The notes beneath the pieces were generated by a model, which saw only the letters and a list, made by a program, of their open reading frames with translations, was not told the DNA's origin and did no database searches. DNA of 64,000 bases from Candidatus Chlorobium masyuteum (GTDB taxonomy: Bacteria; Bacteroidota; Chlorobiia; Chlorobiales; Chlorobiaceae): NCBI RefSeq assembly GCF_011601315.1, contig NZ_JAAORA010000001.1, forward strand, positions 434,001 to 498,000, written 5' to 3'. Numbering within the stretch: position 1 is the stretch's first letter; each line of letters opens with the position of its first letter. This document shows, piece after piece, positions 37,805-47,099 of this stretch. A program made the translations under genes and the position numbers.

Positions 37805-38941
37805 TCATGAAAAATTGTAGTTCCGCCCCTTCCATCTGGCTCCTCTGCCGGATTGTATGATCCAGAAAGAGTTCCAGGCTATAGCAATAAGGATAAGCTG
37901 CGATAAGAGGTTAAGAAAAACCATGGCTATTGACTGACCGAACAGCCTTGCAATGATAACCCGGGAGAGAAGGGCGACAACAATCTGTGTCAGAGGCAGC
38001 CAGAACAAAAGCGCCGTGAACTTTCCGGTAATCAGTGCATAAAAGAAAAACAGATAGGGTGCAATGTAGAATGCCGCAGTCAGCGTCATAAGCAGAAACA
38101 GCCCGGGGGTACTGTAACCGAGCGATGCATAGAGGTTTTTTGAAAAACCTTCCCAGATATCCCCGAATGAACGGTACATCCTGCAGCTTACCGCATCGAA
38201 ACCATTGAATGCCACAACCCTGCCGCCTGCTCTCTTCACCTCCCGGCAGAGCCCGATATCTTCTGCCAGAGCCTGCCGGACAGCGGTATGACCGTTGATC
38301 CTTTCATAGAACTCCCTGCGGACAAGAATAAACTGGCCGTTTGCAAAACAAAAAGCGGGATTCCTGCTGGTCCGGACAAGGCGAAGCGGCAGATAACACA
38401 GGAGAATGACATAAACCAGAGGCACAACAAGCTCTTCCCAGAACGAGCCGAGCTCCTGGCAGGGTGTAAGAGAGAGCATATCACCCTTTGCCGAGTTCAA
38501 TGCTGCAACCGAGCGGCGGAGAGCATCCGGTTCATGCTTTGTATCGGCATCGGTAAAGAGCAGCAGTTCACCTTTTGCCTGACGGCTGAGCTGAAGGCAG
38601 GCCCAGGCTTTGCCATGCCATCCATCCGGAAGCAGCTCACCTTTCAGCACCCTCAGCCGTCCGCCGGACTCATCGAGAAGCGTTTGCAACAGTTGAGGAG
38701 TCGCATCAGTTGAACTGTCATCGAGCACCAGAATTTCAAAGGCAGCGTAGTCCTGCATCAACAGGGAGCGCACACAGCGTTCTATATTAAGTGCCTCATT
38801 CCTTGCCGGCACAAGTACCGAGACAAGCGGGCCTTTACAAGAGGGATTTGCGGGCATTGCCCGGAGATCGATCAGGTTCCTCAGCAGGATCGAAAAAAAA
38901 GCCAGCAGTGACAAGAGTACTGCAATCTGATAGATGAGCAT
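37805..38941 (-). CDS. cruC: Family 2 glycosyltransferase, probable chlorobactene glucosyltransferase CruC
   Basis: A 378-residue membrane glycosyltransferase. One N-terminal helix (about 1-23) precedes a GT-A domain with VSVLVPARNEALNIERCV, LVLDDSSTDAT, the CrtQ/CruC-like GWHGKAWACLQL and FTDADTKHEPDAL (DxD), and ALAEDIGLCREVKRAGG (ED motif). Three or four C-terminal helices follow (LFLLMTLTAAFYIAPYLFFF and later). CruC adds glucose to hydroxychlorobactene in green sulfur bacteria. Assignment rests on this CrtQ-like layout and on its place four genes downstream of bchK, as recalled for Chlorobaculum tepidum. A terminator-like hairpin ends 13 bases before its ATG and there is no Shine-Dalgarno site, so expression may depend on read-through from hisG. 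Confidence 0.72.
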   Translation of the reverse strand: MLIYQIAVLLSLLAFFSILLRNLIDLRAMPANPSCKGPLVSVLVPARNEALNIERCVRSLLMQDYAAFEILVLDDSSTDATPQLLQTLLDESGGRLRVLKGELLPDGWHGKAWACLQLSRQAKGELLLFTDADTKHEPDALRRSVAALNSAKGDMLSLTPCQELGSFWEELVVPLVYVILLCYLPLRLVRTSRNPAFCFANGQFILVRREFYERINGHTAVRQALAEDIGLCREVKRAGGRVVAFNGFDAVSCRMYRSFGDIWEGFSKNLYASLGYSTPGLFLLMTLTAAFYIAPYLFFFYALITGKFTALLFWLPLTQIVVALLSRVIIARLFGQSIAMVFLNLLSQLILIAIAWNSFWIIQSGRGARWKGRNYNFS

Positions 38942-38948
38942 GGGCGTT

Positions 38949-38974
38949 AAAAAAGGCCGCCCTTACGGGCAGCC
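38949..38974 (-). terminator. Terminator-like hairpin between hisG and cruC
   Basis: On the minus strand GGCTGCCC (38974-38967), loop GTAA, GGGCGGCC (38962-38955) and six U, ending 7 bases before the cruC ATG. It has the form of an intrinsic terminator for hisG but occupies the place of the cruC ribosome binding site. Confidence 0.8.
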
Positions 38975-39002
38975 TGAAAGTTCATGATGCGTTCAAAGCC
39001 TT

Positions 39003-39887
39003 TCAATCGATCAGTTTATTGATATTGTACTCAAAAATACCCTCGGCACCGGCTCTTTTCAGCTCAGGAATAAGCTTGCGGACGATTTTATCAGTTACAA
39101 TAACTTCAAGTGCAACCCACTGCTCTTCAGCAAGATGCGATACAGTCGGCTGGCGCAGGGCAGGAATAATGGCTATAATCTTGTCGAGCGCTGATTTCGG
39201 CGCATTCATTTTCAGGCCGACCTTGCCCTGTGCATTAATTGCTCCCTGAAGCATCAGCGCCATACTCTCAATCTTTTCGCGCTTCCACGGATCGTTCCAT
39301 GAGCTCTTGTTGGCGATCAGTTTGGTATTGGATTCAAGAATCGTGTCGACAATCCTCAGCTTGTTGGCCCTGAGTGAAGAGCCTGTTTCGGTCACTTCAA
39401 CAATAGCATCGGCAAGATCGGGAGGCTTGACTTCGGTAGCTCCCCAGCTGAACTCCACCGAGGCCGTGACACCGTTACTTGCAAGATATTTTTTGGTGAT
39501 ATTGACCACTTCAGTAGCGATATGCTTGCCTTCAAGGTCTTTGACCGACTTGATCGGCGAGTTTTCAGGCACAGCAAGCACCCAGCGGACCGGACGCATG
39601 GAGGCTTTTGAATAGACAAGATCTGCCACCTCAACAACATCGGCATCCGTTTCAATGATCCAGTCCCTGCCGGTAAGCCCTACATCAAAGGCGCCGAGTT
39701 CAACATAGTGGGCCATCTCCTGCGCCCTTATAAGAATGGCTTCCAGCTCATCATCATCTATAGAGGGGAAATAGGATCGGCTTTGGACTGAAAAATGAAA
39801 CCCTGCATGTGCAAAAAGATCGATTGTCGAATCCTGGAGACTTCCCTTCGGCAAACCAAGCTTGAGCACCTTGTCTGTATTACTCAT
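39003..39887 (-). CDS. hisG: ATP phosphoribosyltransferase, long form
   Basis: First step of histidine synthesis: ATP + PRPP to phosphoribosyl-ATP. The 294-residue length marks the long form with a C-terminal ACT-like regulatory domain (from about 220) for histidine feedback, so no HisZ is needed. Visible motifs are KLGLPKGSL at the N-terminus, VGLTGRDWI, the PRPP-loop region [18 protein letters not shown]. No other his genes are near. It lies 20 bases behind lpxH and shares a transcript with it. Confidence 0.95.
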   Translation of the reverse strand: MSNTDKVLKLGLPKGSLQDSTIDLFAHAGFHFSVQSRSYFPSIDDDELEAILIRAQEMAHYVELGAFDVGLTGRDWIIETDADVVEVADLVYSKASMRPVRWVLAVPENSPIKSVKDLEGKHIATEVVNITKKYLASNGVTASVEFSWGATEVKPPDLADAIVEVTETGSSLRANKLRIVDTILESNTKLIANKSSWNDPWKREKIESMALMLQGAINAQGKVGLKMNAPKSALDKIIAIIPALRQPTVSHLAEEQWVALEVIVTDKIVRKLIPELKRAGAEGIFEYNINKLID

Positions 39888-39907
39888 GGTAGATACTGTC
39901 TATGATA

Positions 39908-40663
39908 TTAACTGTTAATGTTCTGTAACTCTTTAAGATGAAATACACCATCCATGAAAACTCCATAGGGAGTACCGCCCTCAATCCACGATCCGAGATT
40001 GACATATATTTTCCGGCCTCCGGCCAGTTCCGTAATCCCCTTTACATGGTTGTGACCGCATAAAAAGTAGTCAAACTCTTTTTCAGTGGCCAGCAGTTCG
40101 GCAAAGTTCAGTAACCGGTCATTTTCAAAAACACGGTTATCAGGCTTATGCTTCCGGCTGAGCTGTGAGAGCCTTTTCATCAGACCGATTGCCAGATCGG
40201 GCTGAAAACCGGAAAGCAGCGCAAGATTGAAGCGGTTCCTGACAAGACGGGCAAACAGTTTGTAACCGAGATCCCCTTTTCCCAGTCCGTCACCATGGGC
40301 TATAACAAATCTGCTCCCGTCAATCTGAAGCTCATGCATACCATAGAGCGTCCGGATGCCAAGCTCATCATCAAAGTACCGCCCGAGAAAAAAGTCGTGA
40401 TTGCCGGCAACATAAACGACCTCTATGTTGCTGCGAACAAGATCAGACAATAAACAAAATAATCTGGTAAATCCCTTTGGAATGACATGGCGGAACTCCA
40501 GCCAGTAATCAAAAATATCGCCAAGCATATAAAGCGAACGACCTTCTGCCTTGATGATGGCAAAAAGTCGTTCGAGGTTGTCAAGCTTGAGCTGCTCGGT
40601 TTTTTCATCCTGCAGCCCGGCATGAAAGTCGCTGATAAAATAGCTCGCCGGTCCTGTCGTCAT
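39908..40663 (-). CDS. lpxH: Metallophosphoesterase, probable UDP-2,3-diacylglucosamine hydrolase
   Basis: Calcineurin-type phosphoesterase of 251 residues with all metal motifs: SDFHAG, LGDIFDYW, AGNHD, HGDG and GHNH. The GDIFDYW and the order of motifs fit LpxH, which makes lipid X (UDP cleavage) in lipid A synthesis. The proteins of this group in Bacteroidetes/Chlorobi are slightly different from enterobacterial LpxH, so LpxH2 or another pyrophosphatase remains possible. lpxA is in the same window at 59924, but not linked. Fifteen bases separate it from the kinase-like gene upstream. Confidence 0.82.
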   Translation of the reverse strand: MTTGPASYFISDFHAGLQDEKTEQLKLDNLERLFAIIKAEGRSLYMLGDIFDYWLEFRHVIPKGFTRLFCLLSDLVRSNIEVVYVAGNHDFFLGRYFDDELGIRTLYGMHELQIDGSRFVIAHGDGLGKGDLGYKLFARLVRNRFNLALLSGFQPDLAIGLMKRLSQLSRKHKPDNRVFENDRLLNFAELLATEKEFDYFLCGHNHVKGITELAGGRKIYVNLGSWIEGGTPYGVFMDGVFHLKELQNINS

Positions 40664-40678
40664 GCGTTAATCCTGCTT

Positions 40679-41392
40679 TTACAAAAAACGGGCAGCAGCA
40701 ATAACTGCAACCGGAATAGTCAGGTTATCGACCTCTTTGGGACTGACACCTTCAACAATAGTTGCGATAACTGCAATCAGTATAATTTTGTCCGTTGCTA
40801 TGGATCCTGGCACGATAAGCTGCACAAAGAAAAGGCCTGCGGCAATACTTCCTACAAGAAAAGCAAGACTCCCTTCAACACTTTTATCGCTGAGTACCCG
40901 ATATTTCAACCTGCCGAAGCGGGTGCCGATAATCGGAGCGAGACCATCTCCCCAACCGAGAACGGCCATGGCAAGAACCCCGGCCGGCTGTTTGTAGTAA
41001 ACCGTTCCGCAGATCATGGCAACAACCACAAAATAGAGCGTTCCCTTGAGCAGCTCACGCTTGTCACCGGTTCGTGTCATGGTTTTTACCGCCTGGTCAT
41101 CATCGGCAGCAAAGAGCCCTTTCTGGATCAAAAGCAGGGTCCAGACAGCAAAAACGGTAATATTCAGATAGTGTGACCAGTCCGTGTCAATAAAAAGGGG
41201 AAGAAACACAATAACTGATCCGGCACAGATGTGGGTGATTTTTCGGCTGATATCGCGCGGAAGAGCGTGGTTGGTTACGAAATAGTCCATCAGCGGCGGA
41301 ACACTGAATACATAGACAAAGGTCATAAGGGTAACCAGTGCATTGTGCCATACCACCGGCAGCGAAAAAAAAGTAGACTGAAGAGTATCCAT
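40679..41392 (-). CDS. Phytol/polyprenol kinase-like integral membrane protein
   Basis: A 237-residue membrane protein with about six helices. It shows the VTE5/dolichol-kinase signatures RKITHICAGS, LGWGDGLAPIIG and KSVEGSLAFLVGS, which bind CTP or phosphate. Plant VTE5 phosphorylates phytol; the SEC59/FOLK group acts on dolichol and farnesol. Here the gene lies 94 bases behind a (bacterio)chlorophyll synthase, so salvage of farnesol or phytol into the synthase's diphosphate substrate is a fair inference. The donor (CTP) and alcohol are not provable from sequence. Downstream are lpxH and hisG at close spacing. Confidence 0.78.
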   Translation of the reverse strand: MDTLQSTFFSLPVVWHNALVTLMTFVYVFSVPPLMDYFVTNHALPRDISRKITHICAGSVIVFLPLFIDTDWSHYLNITVFAVWTLLLIQKGLFAADDDQAVKTMTRTGDKRELLKGTLYFVVVAMICGTVYYKQPAGVLAMAVLGWGDGLAPIIGTRFGRLKYRVLSDKSVEGSLAFLVGSIAAGLFFVQLIVPGSIATDKIILIAVIATIVEGVSPKEVDNLTIPVAVIAAARFL

Positions 41393-41486
41393 AGCACTAT
41401 TATTTTTAACTATTACTATTGAAAACAGACAGCCCGATCATCACTGAAGAGTATCCTGCACGCTTTGTAAAAAACACAATCCAACC

Positions 41487-42485
41487 TTACAGGTATTTCA
41501 TGCCGACCATACCGGCAACAAGAAGATTATTGATTAAAAACAGAATGTTGTTTGCCACCTGAAAGCGGAGAAACGCATTGTGTTCCTGAACATCACTCTT
41601 GCCGATTGCATTACCGAAACCGTCATCAACAGCCCCCTGCAGGAATGAGATTCCTCCCTTGGGATCACGCAGAAGCTGCACCTGAAGATAGAGATTGAGC
41701 ACAAGACCGATAAAAACAAAAACCGTAGGGATCATAAACCCCTCTGAAAAAGAGAAGTAGGCAAGGACAGAGAAGACAAGATCAATAATGATAAAGGAGA
41801 CCAGAAAGGTTTTTTTTGCACCAATCATGACCGTAAGCGACTTGAGACCGCCATCCTTATCTCCTTCGGCCGACTTGAAGTCGTTGAGAATAATCAATGC
41901 TACTGCCATAAAAAAGTTCAGGCTGGCGAGCAGAACAGCTTCAGGACGGATATCACCGAAGAGGGCATTTGCCGATAAAAAAGAGACAAAGCCATAGGAA
42001 AAACCGACGGCGGGTGCTGAGGTAAGAATATTTTTTTTCAGCTTAAGCGGAGGGGCTGAATAGATATAGGCTACAAAAAGTGCCGATAAAATGGACGCGA
42101 TAATCACGATACCACGAACCCCGCCAATATGCAGACCGAGAAACAAGCCAAGACCGATGGCTGAGAGAAGAGCAATAATGCTGTTCCACAACCCCTCTTT
42201 TTCACTTAAACGGCCAGAGGGAATCGGGCGCGTTGGTTCATTGACCCTGTCAAGCTCAAGATCAAAACAGTCGTTGACCGACTGACTGAAACCGGTACCA
42301 AGAGGACCGAACATGAGAAAGATGGCAAAAAGGAGAAGATAGTCGTGAAGAGTCGGCTTCATGGCTCCTGAAGCCATGACACCTGCAGCAAGACAGGGAA
42401 ATACACTGATCCAGGTAACAGGATCAAGGAGTTCAAGGTGTGCTCTAACTTTATCGGTAAAACCGAGTCTTGCGGGAACTGGCAT
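41487..42485 (-). CDS. bchK: (Bacterio)chlorophyll synthase, probably BChl c synthase BchK
   Basis: UbiA-family prenyltransferase of 332 residues that esterifies a chlorophyllide with a prenyl alcohol diphosphate. The first Asp-rich motif is NDCFDLELDRVNEPTRPIPS, typical of ChlG/BchG/BchK, and the second lies near ILNDFKSAEGDKDGGLKSL. About eight membrane helices. Green sulfur bacteria have three such enzymes (BchG for BChl a, ChlG for Chl a, BchK for BChl c/d/e). BchK is preferred because of the gene order with a CruC-type transferase and hisG, as recalled for Chlorobaculum tepidum. The motifs alone do not separate the three, so this rests on context. Confidence 0.8.
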   Translation of the reverse strand: MPVPARLGFTDKVRAHLELLDPVTWISVFPCLAAGVMASGAMKPTLHDYLLLFAIFLMFGPLGTGFSQSVNDCFDLELDRVNEPTRPIPSGRLSEKEGLWNSIIALLSAIGLGLFLGLHIGGVRGIVIIASILSALFVAYIYSAPPLKLKKNILTSAPAVGFSYGFVSFLSANALFGDIRPEAVLLASLNFFMAVALIILNDFKSAEGDKDGGLKSLTVMIGAKKTFLVSFIIIDLVFSVLAYFSFSEGFMIPTVFVFIGLVLNLYLQVQLLRDPKGGISFLQGAVDDGFGNAIGKSDVQEHNAFLRFQVANNILFLINNLLVAGMVGMKYL

Positions 42486-42668
42486 ACTATACTTCTCTCC
42501 GGAGCCCCGACGGGGGACTGTTAAATGATTGAGATCAAAGGGACAATTTACAAATACGGCTCAAGATAAAAAAGCCCTATTCCGACGGAAACCCCGACTC
42601 CCGTCGGGGCCTACCAACATTCCGCCCCTACAAGGCTTCAATCCGGAAACCATAATCGCTTCTCTCCT

Positions 42669-42717
42669 GTCCACTGAGTCCACTTCTGTCCACCATCTCT
42701 TCGTCCACTCCGTCCAC
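42669..42717 (-). repeat. GTGGAC element, copy B (inverted, five hexamers)
   Basis: On the minus strand GTGGAC starts at 42717, 42708, 42693, 42683 and 42674: spacing 9, 15, 10, 9. The 15-base interval holds GAAGAGATG, matching copies A and D. Confidence 0.8.
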
Positions 42718-42761
42718 TTTCTTCTATCTTGTCCTCGGCTTTCAATCCGGAATTCAACATC

Positions 42762-42777
42762 CAAAATCCATAATCTC
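42762..42777 (+). repeat. Short interspersed repeat CAAAATCCATAATCTC, second copy
   Basis: Identical over 16 bases to 12085-12100. Confidence 0.6.
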
Positions 42778-42794
42778 TTCAATCCTCCTGACTC

Positions 42795-44129
42795 CTACCC
42801 CCTCTCAGCGGCGGGAGTCCCGGTCATTGTTGCTGATGTGGCCGACGTGATCAGCACGCTGACAAGATCACCCGGCTGATAGCCTTTTCGATCAAAAACA
42901 ACCGCCCGGTTTGTATCCGTCCGGCCCATAAGCTGCGCCGCAGAGCGCCGGCTTTCAGATTCGGCAAGGACTTCAACCACCGAACCGATGGATTGCTGAA
43001 GCAGTTCACCGGAAATATCGTTCTGCAGATCAATGATCTCCTGCAACCTCCGCTTTTTGACCGCTTCGGGAACATCGTCCTCCAAAGTGCGGGCGGCGAG
43101 GGTGCCGGGCCGTGTGGAATAGAAAAACATATAGGCCGCATCAAACCGTATATCTGAAAGCAGTTTGAGTGTCAACTGGTGATCGGCCTCATCTTCACCG
43201 CAGAATCCTGCAATGAGATCTGTTGAAAGGGAAACATCGGGAATGACCGAACGGATAAGGGCTATTTTTTCGCGGTACTGTTCTATGGTGTGCCCCCGGT
43301 TCATAAGACCCAGAACCCTTGACGAACCGGACTGAACCGGCAGATGGATGTGATTGCATATGTTCGGTCGCCGGGCTATGATGCGAACAAGCGATTCGGA
43401 GATATCTTTCGGATGGGAGGTGGTAAAGCGAATCCTGAGCTCAGGGGCCTGGCGACTGACGGCCTCAAGTAATCCCGCAAAATCCATATCCCTGTCAGGG
43501 GCAGAGTAGGAGTTGACATTCTGCCCGAGCAGCGTGATCTCCCGGTATCCTGAAGCAGCAACCTTGCGTACCTCATCGAGAACCGAACTCATGGTGTGAC
43601 TGCGTTCACGGCCACGGGTAAAGGGTACAACGCAGTAAGCACACATGTTATTGCATCCTCTCATTACCGGCACAAAGGCCGTAATCAATCCCTGCCTGCG
43701 CGGATCAATACCCTCATAGGTCTCAGCCGGGTTGAACTCCAGCGATGAAGCTCTCTTTCCCGATCGAGCCTGACTGATAAGCAGGGGGAGTGAACGATAG
43801 GTATCCGGACCGGCAAGAAAATCAATCGCCGGAGACATTGAAAACATCTCCTCACGCTGATACTGGGGAATACATCCGGCAACACCGAGAATGAGATCCT
43901 TCTGTTTTCGTTTCATTCCCAGAAGATGCTGGAGATAGTGCTCAATACGCTCGACCGCATTTTCCCGAACCGCACAGGTATTGAGCAGTATAATCCCCGC
44001 CTCACCCTCGCTCTCTGCCGGAACGTAGCCATCCTCCACCAGCAGCGCAGCCATGATTGCAGAGTCAGCCTGATTCATTTGACACCCGAAAGTGTGGATA
44101 TAGAAACGGTTACTCCGTTCAGTGCTCAT
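42795..44129 (-). CDS. miaB: tRNA-2-methylthio-N6-isopentenyladenosine37 synthase (MiaB)
   Basis: Adds a methylthio group to i6A37 in tRNAs reading UNN codons. The 444-residue protein has the N-terminal MTTase domain with Cys C16 (FGCQMNQ), C52 (NTCAVRENA) and C86 (VAGCIPQ), the radical SAM cluster C149, C153 and C156 in [16 protein letters not shown], and a C-terminal TRAM domain (from about 375, ending [10 protein letters not shown]). The spacing FTRGRERSH and GQNVNSY fit MiaB rather than RimO or MtaB. Single gene. Confidence 0.95.
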   Translation of the reverse strand: MSTERSNRFYIHTFGCQMNQADSAIMAALLVEDGYVPAESEGEAGIILLNTCAVRENAVERIEHYLQHLLGMKRKQKDLILGVAGCIPQYQREEMFSMSPAIDFLAGPDTYRSLPLLISQARSGKRASSLEFNPAETYEGIDPRRQGLITAFVPVMRGCNNMCAYCVVPFTRGRERSHTMSSVLDEVRKVAASGYREITLLGQNVNSYSAPDRDMDFAGLLEAVSRQAPELRIRFTTSHPKDISESLVRIIARRPNICNHIHLPVQSGSSRVLGLMNRGHTIEQYREKIALIRSVIPDVSLSTDLIAGFCGEDEADHQLTLKLLSDIRFDAAYMFFYSTRPGTLAARTLEDDVPEAVKKRRLQEIIDLQNDISGELLQQSIGSVVEVLAESESRRSAAQLMGRTDTNRAVVFDRKGYQPGDLVSVLITSATSATMTGTPAAERG

Positions 44130-44201
44130 GATTCGTATTTCTCATTGATAAATGTTCTGTCAGAACAACAACATGCCCTTCTCGCCATCCGGAAAAGGCC
44201 C

Positions 44202-44642
44202 TCAGCTGTTTGATGCAAACCGTCCGGCAACAAAAACAGACAAGAGTCCGGTAAGGGCAAGCTGAACAAGGGGCAGCAAACCAACCCCGAACACCACAGG
44301 CATTGCCGTTCGGTAATGCCAGAGATGCAGCACATTGATACTGATATACTCAATAGTGAATGCCGCAGCAAGAGCGGAAAGAAAAAAAATGGAGTTGTTG
44401 CGCCAACTGCACACCCAGCTCCATCGACGGACAATAAGAGCGGTAAACAGATAGAGTGCGACGATGCCGAGTGTATCCATCAACGCCATAAAGAGCATCA
44501 TCGGAACATACTCGTCTGCCGGCATTCCGGGGTGTGCCTCAAACAGCAGTCCGTGCAGGGACTCCCAGCAGAAATTGAGAAGAAATGCTGTTAACGGGAG
44601 GGCTGCGGAAAATGAGAGCGTTTTTCTCCATCGTTGCGTCAT
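44202..44642 (-). CDS. Small integral membrane protein of unknown function
   Basis: A 146-residue protein with about four membrane helices (PLTAFLLNFCWESLHGLLF, then LFMALMDTLGIVALYLFTAL, ALAAAFTIEYISIN, VVFGVGLLPLVQLALTGLLS). AGAGAAG lies before the ATG. The first helix carries NFCWE(S)LHG, which may be a conserved polar motif. No family is recognised. It stands between nifU and miaB on the same strand and has its own spacers. Confidence 0.72.
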   Translation of the reverse strand: MTQRWRKTLSFSAALPLTAFLLNFCWESLHGLLFEAHPGMPADEYVPMMLFMALMDTLGIVALYLFTALIVRRWSWVCSWRNNSIFFLSALAAAFTIEYISINVLHLWHYRTAMPVVFGVGLLPLVQLALTGLLSVFVAGRFASNS

Positions 44643-44782
44643 GGCTTCTCTGTTCCGGTATCATCATGGAATGGCCTGGCAATACAAGCGAAGAGAGGCA
44701 AAAACAGGAGATGGCACTTTGCTTCCCTGTTTTTACCTCTTGTTCTCCAGCTCAATCTTTGCGGAAGATACGCTCCTTTCAT

Positions 44783-45394
44783 TCAGACACCAAAATGGAT
44801 ATGCTTGAACTTTTCAAGCAGCACTTCAGCTTCATCCTTGCACTGGCCGCATACCGTTCCAAGTTTGGTGTGTTCCTGCAGCTCCAGATAGGTACGGGCA
44901 CCTTCAAGCACAGCATCCTCAATATCGTGATCGGTAACATTCATGCACTGGCATATCACCTTAACATCCGCTTTCTTGACCTTGTCGGTCATGCCGTTAC
45001 GGGTATAGTAGTCGTTGATGGCTGCCCGCAGAGCCTTGTCACCAAGCACCGAGCAGTGAATCTTGTTATCCGGAAGACCTCCAAGCTCCAGGGCAACCTC
45101 TTTCGGGGAGATATTGAATGCCTGGTCAAGCGTCCGACCCTTGACCATCTCGGAAAGAACCGAAGTGCTGGCAATTGCACTTGCACAACCGTATGTTTTC
45201 CACTGACAGTCGGTGATCACATCTTTTTCGCGGTCTACCTTTATGACCACCATCATCTGATCCCCGCACTGCAGGTTGCCTTCCATACCTACTCCATCGA
45301 AATCATCGGTATTCTCACCCTGCAGAATATTCTTAGGGTTCATGAAATGTTCCTTCAGCGTATCGCTATATGCCCACTCACCTGCTTGCAGCAT
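44783..45394 (-). CDS. nifU: NifU-like Fe-S cluster scaffold (IscU domain plus BFD-type [2Fe-2S] domain)
   Basis: Scaffold for iron-sulfur cluster assembly. IscU-type domain: C43 in GNLQCGDQM, C70 in TYGCASAIAS and C114 in NKIHCSVLG, with D45 after the first Cys. A central [2Fe-2S] ferredoxin-like domain follows: C148, C150, C182 and C185 (ICQC...VCGQC). The Nfu C-terminal domain of full NifU is absent, so it is a two-domain version of 203 residues. Its ATG overlaps the end of nifS by 17 bases, showing translational coupling. The pair probably serves general and nitrogenase cluster assembly; no nif structural genes are in the window. Confidence 0.93.
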   Translation of the reverse strand: MLQAGEWAYSDTLKEHFMNPKNILQGENTDDFDGVGMEGNLQCGDQMMVVIKVDREKDVITDCQWKTYGCASAIASTSVLSEMVKGRTLDQAFNISPKEVALELGGLPDNKIHCSVLGDKALRAAINDYYTRNGMTDKVKKADVKVICQCMNVTDHDIEDAVLEGARTYLELQEHTKLGTVCGQCKDEAEVLLEKFKHIHFGV

Positions 45395-46583
45395 GTACTC
45401 CTCCTTTTATATATGCCGTTGACATGTTTCTTATTTTGTTAATTGTTCTTGGTAATACGTCAAGAAGATAATCCACCTCCTGCATTGTACTCTCCCGTCC
45501 CATACTGAACCGTATTGAGCCGTGCGCACGCTCGGCATCCACACCGGTAGCAAGAAGAACATGGGAAGGGTCAAGAGAACCCGATGCACAGGCTGATCCT
45601 GTTGAGACGGCTATGCCTTCCAGATCCAGATAGAGCAGAACTGCTTCGCCCTCCACGCCTTCAAAAGAGACATTAAGCGTTCCAGCAAGAGAGTCTGTCG
45701 GGTGACCATTGATAGAGATATCGTCAATACGCGCTTCTATCCCCTCTTTAAGGGCCGTTTTAAGCTGAACCATCCGATTGTGCTCCTCAGGCATTTCAAG
45801 CGCTCTCATCTCTACAGCACGGCCGAGGCCGAGAATGCCGAGCGTATTTTCCGTTCCGGCCCTCCGTCCCCTCTCCTGGTGACCGCCCCGGATCAGCGGG
45901 CAGTAGGAGACTCCTTTTTTCACAAAAAGAGCACCGACACCTTTAGGACCATATATCTTGTGACCTGAAATAGTCAGAAAATCCACACCGAGCCTGCGGA
46001 CATCAACAGGCACTTTCCCTACTGCCTGAACGGCGTCAGTATGCATATAGGCACCGCTTGCATGAACCATTTTTGTAATGGCTTCAATATCCTGAAGGGT
46101 ACCGATCTCATTGTTTGCCATCATAACCGAAACCAGACCGACATCATCACCAAGCATACCCTGAAGCTGATCGAGATCGATTTTGCCGTAACGGTCAACA
46201 TCAAGATATTTGACATTTGCCCCGCGGTGTGCAAGACATTCAGCCGTTTCAAGCACACAGGGGTGTTCGATTCTCGTGGTAATAATCGTACTGCGCATCC
46301 CGCAACCGCCGACACACTGATTCGTCGCACAGACAAAGAGTGATAGCACGGTATTGTTTGCCTCGGACCCGCTGCCGACAAAAATAATCTCCTCATCGTG
46401 CGCCCCGATAAATTCAGCTACTTTCCTGCGTGACGCCTCAACATTTGCACGTGCTTCACGTCCGTATGCGTGCATGCTCGAAGGGTTGCCGAACATCTCC
46501 ATGGCCGCAATCATCTCTTTTTTCACCTCCGGATGCAGTGGAGTGGTGGCATTGTGATCAAAATAAACCTTCATGTCTGCCAT
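45378..46583 (-). CDS. nifS: Cysteine desulfurase (NifS/IscS type)
   Basis: PLP enzyme of 401 residues that releases sulfur from cysteine for Fe-S assembly on the NifU protein encoded just behind it. N-terminus VYFDHNATTPLHPEV, PLP lysine K209 in TISGHKIYGPKG, and the persulfide cysteine in the flexible loop GSACASGSLDPSHVL. The short loop and start fit class I (NifS/IscS). An unusual cysteine cluster lies at residues 85-94 (CATNQCVGGC), where other members have no such set. ATG 46583 or 46574 is the start. Confidence 0.95.
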   Translation of the reverse strand: MADMKVYFDHNATTPLHPEVKKEMIAAMEMFGNPSSMHAYGREARANVEASRRKVAEFIGAHDEEIIFVGSGSEANNTVLSLFVCATNQCVGGCGMRSTIITTRIEHPCVLETAECLAHRGANVKYLDVDRYGKIDLDQLQGMLGDDVGLVSVMMANNEIGTLQDIEAITKMVHASGAYMHTDAVQAVGKVPVDVRRLGVDFLTISGHKIYGPKGVGALFVKKGVSYCPLIRGGHQERGRRAGTENTLGILGLGRAVEMRALEMPEEHNRMVQLKTALKEGIEARIDDISINGHPTDSLAGTLNVSFEGVEGEAVLLYLDLEGIAVSTGSACASGSLDPSHVLLATGVDAERAHGSIRFSMGRESTMQEVDYLLDVLPRTINKIRNMSTAYIKGGVHAASR

Positions 46584-46966
46584 AATACTTCAATATTCGT
46601 GGTTACGGCCTTGGCCGTGGTTGATTGATGCTAATAATAGCCAATATACGCTCTTTATTACAACAAGGAGTGCAACCGGCAAAGGCGAAAAATCTCATCA
46701 TGAAAAGCACAACATCGAGCGGCACAGAAAATAAGCACAAGATCACACTACCGCCCGCCATCCATTACATTATACCCCTGAGCACTGCATCCTGCATTAC
46801 TATTTTATGCCCAGTCATGAATATGCATTAAGAAATGGTAAATCGGTACTATTAATTCCAATAATTAGACTTTTTTTATCTTATTTCAAAAAAGAGCAGG
46901 AATAGCTGCCGGGAGAAAAAACAGGAGGAGTGGAAAAAACGGGGTTTTTGTCCACAAAAAAAGACC

Positions 46967-46987
46967 AAAAGGAGTTCAGGGAGAGGG
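46967..46987 (+). repeat. Interspersed repeat, GAGTTCAGGGA family, short copy
   Basis: AAAAGGAGTTCAGGGAGAGG; the AACGACGAAGAGA half of the longer copies is missing. Confidence 0.65.
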
Positions 46988-47058
46988 GAATAGGAGGTAC
47001 AGGACAAATGGGACTTATAAAAGAAAAAAGAGGCGATGAACAAGGTTCAATTTTCCCT

Positions 47059-47099
47059 GTCCACTACTGTCCACCATTACATTGACCACTAATGTCCAC
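47059..47099 (-). repeat. GTGGAC element, copy C (inverted)
   Basis: On the minus strand, hexamers start at 47099 (GTGGAC), 47089 (GTGGTC), 47074 (GTGGAC) and 47064 (GTGGAC): spacing 10, 15, 10, identical to copy D. Confidence 0.8.

Larger units (their letters stand above)
42486..42794. other. Spacer of 309 bases between miaB and bchK, made largely of repeats
   Basis: Contains an inverted GTGGAC element (42669-42717), the 16-base CAAAATCCATAATCTC repeat (42762-42777) and a CCCCGAC...GTCGGGG hairpin at about 42593-42608. No gene. Confidence 0.6.

Noticed and set aside
46625-46831. Small frame upstream of nifS
   Set aside because: Antisense to the nifS leader, no ribosome site, no similarity to known small proteins.
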